This document shows positions 6,203 through 7,895 of a stretch of 7,895 bases of DNA, piece by piece (position 1 is the stretch's first letter; each line of letters begins with the position of its first letter). The stretch is from Flavisolibacter sp. (GTDB taxonomy: Bacteria; Bacteroidota; Bacteroidia; Chitinophagales; Chitinophagaceae): NCBI GenBank assembly GCA_025936195.1, contig JAICTW010000096.1, positions 1 through 7,895 on the forward strand, given 5' to 3'. The translations under genes and the position numbers were made by a program. Under the pieces are notes generated by a model. The model saw nothing but the letters and a program-made list of their open reading frames with translations, ran no database searches and had not been told where the DNA came from.

Positions 6203-6583
6203 ATGGAGCAAAGAAAATTTTTAAAGCTGAATGATATTGAAGCTTACAAAATTGCATTTCATTTAAGTAATTATGTATGGAACATAGTGATTAAATGGAA
6301 ACAGTTTGAGAGAACATCTGTAGGTGAACAATTTGTAACAGCAATGGACAGTATTTCAGCAAATATTGCTGAGGGATTTGGAAGGTTTAATAAAAAAGAT
6401 AAAATAAAATTTTACAGGTACAGTTATGGGTCAATGAGCGAGTCGCTAGATTGGAACCAAAAATCAAAGGTGAGGAATTTGCTTTCAGATGATGAGTATA
6501 GCCATATTTTTAGTGAGCTGCAAAAATTACCTAAAGCAATCAATTCTCTTGTTCTGTTTACGAATGAACGACTGAAGCTCTAA
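6203..6583 (+). CDS. Four-helix-bundle protein of the S23 / 23S rRNA intervening-sequence family
   Basis: This 126-residue protein belongs to the family first seen as ORFs in intervening sequences of spirochaete 23S rRNA genes and structurally related to the Avd protein of diversity-generating retroelements; those relatives form helical bundles, and the function of standalone members is unknown. The family pattern is clear: [20 protein letters not shown] (6-25, first helix), [12 protein letters not shown] (50-61), [12 protein letters not shown] (70-81), then [13 protein letters not shown] and a last helix with [12 protein letters not shown]. The ATG at 6203 is preferred over an in-frame TTG at 6170, because the extra 11 residues are translated word-repeat sequence and the family begins close to the MEQRKF position. 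It sits between sdhA and sdhB, where complex II operons normally have nothing, with inverted-repeat arms on both sides. No reverse transcriptase or rRNA is nearby. Base composition is more AT-rich than in the sdh genes. Confidence 0.88.
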   Translation: MEQRKFLKLNDIEAYKIAFHLSNYVWNIVIKWKQFERTSVGEQFVTAMDSISANIAEGFGRFNKKDKIKFYRYSYGSMSESLDWNQKSKVRNLLSDDEYSHIFSELQKLPKAINSLVLFTNERLKL

Positions 6584-6588
6584 CAATA

Positions 6589-6608
6589 AAACAATTAAAC
6601 AGTTTAGC
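6589..6608 (-). repeat. Right arm of the inverted repeat around the S23-family gene
   Basis: AAACAATTAAACAGTTTAGC begins 6 bases after the S23-family stop codon and ends 12 bases before the sdhB ATG. It matches the reverse complement of 6091-6110 at 18 of 20 positions. Confidence 0.6.
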
Positions 6609-6620
6609 AATTACGGTTCT

Positions 6621-7385
6621 ATGGAACATTACAATATGAATCTCACACTCAAAGTGTGGAGACAAGCAAATAAAAAAACTGCAGGAAGATTTGAAACTTA
6701 CGAAGTGAAAGACATCTCTTCCGAAATGTCCTTCCTTGAAATGTTTGATGTGCTCAACGAACGTTTGATCAACGAAGGAAAAGATCCCATTGCATTTGAT
6801 CATGACTGCCGCGAAGGTATTTGCGGCGCCTGTTCCATGCACATCAATGGCCGTCCGCATGGACCCTGGCATGCAACAACCACTTGCCAGTTGCACATGA
6901 GGGCTTTCAAAGACGGTGATACCATTGTTGTAGAACCCTGGCGTGCGAATGCTTTCCCGGTGATTAAAGATCTGGTGGTTGACCGTTCCTCTTTCGACAG
7001 GATCATTCAGGCCGGTGGATTTATTTCCGTTAATACCGGTAATGCTGTTGATGGTAATTCTCTTCCGATAGAAAAAGATAAAGCTGATGCTTCTTTTGGC
7101 GCTGCGGCTTGTATAGGCTGTGGTGCCTGCGTAGCGGCCTGTAAAAATTCTTCTGCTTCTTTATTCACGGCTGCTAAAATTGCACATCTTGCCTTACTAC
7201 CACAAGGCGATCCTGAAAGAAAGCTTCGTGCTTTAAGTATGGTTCAGCAAATGGATAAGGAAGGTTTTGGAAGTTGCACCTTCACCGGCGCCTGCGAAGC
7301 AGTGTGTCCAAAGGAAATTGCCATTACCAATATTTCAAGAATGCACAAGGAATATTTGATGGCGGGGTTGTCTGCGGATAAGTAA
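6621..7385 (+). CDS. sdhB: Succinate dehydrogenase/fumarate reductase iron-sulfur subunit (SdhB)
   Basis: SdhB carries electrons between the FAD of SdhA and the quinone and heme site of SdhC. At 254 residues it is of normal length. The N-terminal ferredoxin-like domain holds the [2Fe-2S] ligands C63, C68, C71 (CREGICGAC) and C89 (TTTCQ). The C-terminal domain has [11 protein letters not shown] (C164, C167, C170, C174), C219, C225 and C229 followed by Pro. By family rules C164, C167, C170 and C229 bind [4Fe-4S], while C174, C219 and C225 bind [3Fe-4S]. All eleven cysteines are present, so the protein should be functional. [17 protein letters not shown] (112-128) is a family hallmark. The start at ATG 6621 is uncertain: ATG 6636 ([10 protein letters not shown]) is also possible, and neither has a Shine-Dalgarno. 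It completes the sdhC-A-B set. Confidence 0.96.
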   Translation: MEHYNMNLTLKVWRQANKKTAGRFETYEVKDISSEMSFLEMFDVLNERLINEGKDPIAFDHDCREGICGACSMHINGRPHGPWHATTTCQLHMRAFKDGDTIVVEPWRANAFPVIKDLVVDRSSFDRIIQAGGFISVNTGNAVDGNSLPIEKDKADASFGAAACIGCGACVAACKNSSASLFTAAKIAHLALLPQGDPERKLRALSMVQQMDKEGFGSCTFTGACEAVCPKEIAITNISRMHKEYLMAGLSADK

Positions 7386-7396
7386 GTCACTCCCCT

Positions 7397-7415
7397 GTCC
7401 CCCTAAAGGGGAGAC
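7397..7415. repeat. Palindromic word GTC-C-CCCC-TAAA-GGGG-A-GAC
   Basis: CCCC (7400-7403) and GGGG (7408-7411) pair around TAAA; outside one mismatch, GTC and GAC also pair. It starts 12 bases after the sdhB stop. The form CCCCTAAAGGGG followed by ACTTAGGTGG is a frequent intergenic word in this phylum, by memory. The hairpin could slow polymerase but is not followed by a T-run, so a terminator role is only possible. Confidence 0.5.
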
Positions 7416-7508
7416 TTAGGTGGAAGAAAATTTCTTTCTCTGCTATTCTTTAAAGCGGTCAGTTTATTTTAATTTGAAGCAGTTTTTTAGAATAAATTGA
7501 ATGGTTAT

Positions 7509-7529
7509 GTAGCGATTGTTCATTGCTAC
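7509..7529. repeat. 8-bp stem-loop 120 bases after sdhB
   Basis: GTAGCGAT (7509-7516) pairs with ATTGCTAC (7522-7529), seven Watson-Crick pairs and one G-T, around the loop TGTTC. It is followed by TTTCATCTTTC, a broken T-rich stretch, so a weak plus-strand terminator is conceivable. It abuts copy 3 of the dispersed element and could instead be part of it. Confidence 0.45.
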
Positions 7530-7540
7530 TTTCATCTTTC

Positions 7541-7586
7541 GTTGTAGCCTGTGGCGCAGAAAGCGCCATCACTCACTTCAACGTTC
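7541..7586 (-). repeat. Dispersed hairpin element, copy 3
   Basis: Read on the minus strand this is GAACGTTGAAGTGAGTGA, then the perfect 6-bp stem TGGCGC / GCGCCA around TTTCT, then CAGGCTACAAC. It is 46 bases, identical to copy 1 (1207-1252) at 41 positions with no gap, in opposite orientation and about 6.3 kb away. The five differences fall in the 5' part, the loop, and one stem base that keeps pairing. Confidence 0.88.
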
Positions 7587-7651
7587 AGAGCTCTATTGAA
7601 CATTGTGCAAGTGTCTTCACTCAATTTAAAAACTTCTATTCGAGGAATTCT

Positions 7652-7738
7652 GAACCACATAAGCACAGTAGAAAACATAGGTGACGCATAGACGTACTCC
7701 TATGTGGTTTCTTCTATGTGTTCTACGTTTTTATGTTC
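7652..7738. repeat. CACATAG-type word repeat in two opposed arms
   Basis: GAACCACATAAGCACAGTAG with AAAACATAGG (7652-7681) on the plus strand is echoed in reverse complement by 7699-7738, which contains CCTATGTGGTTTC, TTCTATGTG and TTCTACG. CATAGG (7676-7681) and CCTATG (7699-7704) could form the base of a stem around a 17-base loop. The words ACCACATAG and ACACATAG are common in intergenic repeats of this phylum, by memory. Confidence 0.55.
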
Positions 7739-7815
7739 AAAGAAGAACAGTCCTTTAAAGAATAATCGAAAACAGTGATGAATCCAGAACATGCAAGGAT
7801 TGTGTGCTGGCTGTT

Positions 7816-7847
7816 TCCTCCTCCCGTTGGGGAAGGTTAGGATGGGG
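7816..7847. repeat. TCCTCC-TCCC-GTT-GGGG word
   Basis: TCCC (7822-7825), GTT, GGGGA (7829-7833) form a small palindrome flanked by further complementary TCCT and AGGA. The pattern followed by GGTTAGGATGGGG is another intergenic word of the phylum. It lies three bases beyond the stop of the possible minus-strand gene at the right edge, where a transcript end would be expected. Confidence 0.5.
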
Positions 7848-7849
7848 CT

Positions 7850-7895
7850 TTACCTTATCAACATCACCGTTCCTTTTCTGAATATCTCTCCGCAC
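7850..7895 (-). CDS. Possible 3' end of a convergent minus-strand gene (partial)
   Basis: On the minus strand, the frame entering at 7894 reads CGEIFRKGTVMLIR and stops at TAA (7852-7850). The residues are protein-like and the stop is followed at once by a palindromic word, as is often seen after gene ends. Another minus-strand frame stays open past 7850, but there it translates the repeat word and is less convincing. With only 14 codons this is an inference, and no product can be named. Confidence 0.3.
   Translation of the reverse strand, partial: CGEIFRKGTVMLIR

Larger units (their letters stand above)
7386..7895. other. 510-bp gene-poor region after sdhB with several repeats and hairpins
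   Basis: No complete gene is seen on either strand. In order it holds a CCCC-TAAA-GGGG palindromic word (7397-7415), an 8-bp hairpin (7509-7529), copy 3 of the dispersed hairpin element on the minus strand (7541-7586), a CACATAG-type word repeat in two opposed arms (7652-7738), and a TCCC-GTT-GGGG word (7816-7847). A possible gene end lies at the right edge. No classic stem with a T-run terminator for the sdh cluster was found. Confidence 0.7.

Noticed and set aside
6203..6583. Diversity-generating retroelement accessory protein (Avd)
   Set aside because: The fold family is related, but no reverse transcriptase, template repeat or variable repeat is present in the window.
6203..6583. Intervening sequence of a 23S rRNA gene
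   Set aside because: Protein-coding sdhA and sdhB flank the gene; no rRNA sequence is present.
7398..7430. Intrinsic terminator for the sdh cluster
   Set aside because: The CCCC-TAAA-GGGG stem is short and is followed by purine-rich sequence, not a T-run. It is kept only as a palindromic word.
7781..7840. Short plus-strand frame starting at an ATG near 7780 (about 20 codons)
   Set aside because: It runs through the TCCC-GTT-GGGG word, has no start context and no protein-like conservation that I can recognise.

Overview
The window reads as a stretch of a Bacteroidota chromosome, most likely Chitinophagaceae or a close relative. Reasons: the 239-residue single-subunit SdhC followed by SdhA and SdhB in the order C-A-B, the phylum-typical wording of SdhA, SdhB and MurQ, few Shine-Dalgarno sequences, a -7 box of the form TAnnTTTG before sdhC, and intergenic DNA full of the short AT-rich word repeats and small palindromes common in this phylum. 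This assignment is by recognition; no database search was run.

Layout. At the left edge a minus-strand gene probably begins (positions 25 to 1, eight codons visible). Divergent from it is a BadF/BadG-family sugar kinase (125-970). Its last two codons and stop lie inside a perfect 7-base tandem repeat (962-1069, about 15.4 copies). After 370 bases of repeat-rich DNA come murQ (1341-2165) and, sharing one base with it, an unidentified 188-residue protein (2165-2731). A 318-base gap with a likely promoter leads to sdhC (3050-3769). A 329-base repeat-rich gap separates sdhC from sdhA (4099-6072). A small four-helix-bundle (23S rRNA intervening-sequence/S23 family) protein (6203-6583), bracketed by a 20-base inverted repeat, sits between sdhA and sdhB (6621-7385). 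The last 510 bases hold only repeats and hairpins, plus possibly the 3' end of a convergent minus-strand gene at the right edge.

Function. The kinase and MurQ together fit recycling or use of peptidoglycan amino sugars: phosphorylation of N-acetylmuramic acid (or N-acetylglucosamine), then cleavage of the lactyl ether of MurNAc-6-phosphate to give GlcNAc-6-phosphate and D-lactate. SdhC, SdhA and SdhB form a complete three-subunit, probably di-heme, menaquinone-linked succinate dehydrogenase/fumarate reductase (complex II).

The protein-coding content is mostly housekeeping, and I see no defence system, CRISPR array or complete transposon. The unusual material is between genes: (1) a hairpin-bearing element present as two 46-base copies in opposite orientation (41 of 46 identical, with a pairing-preserving change in the stem) and one partial copy; (2) the perfect heptamer array that supplies the stop codon of the kinase; (3) the S23-family gene with inverted-repeat flanks inside the sdh cluster; and (4) several unrelated families of short word repeats, one or more in nearly every gap.
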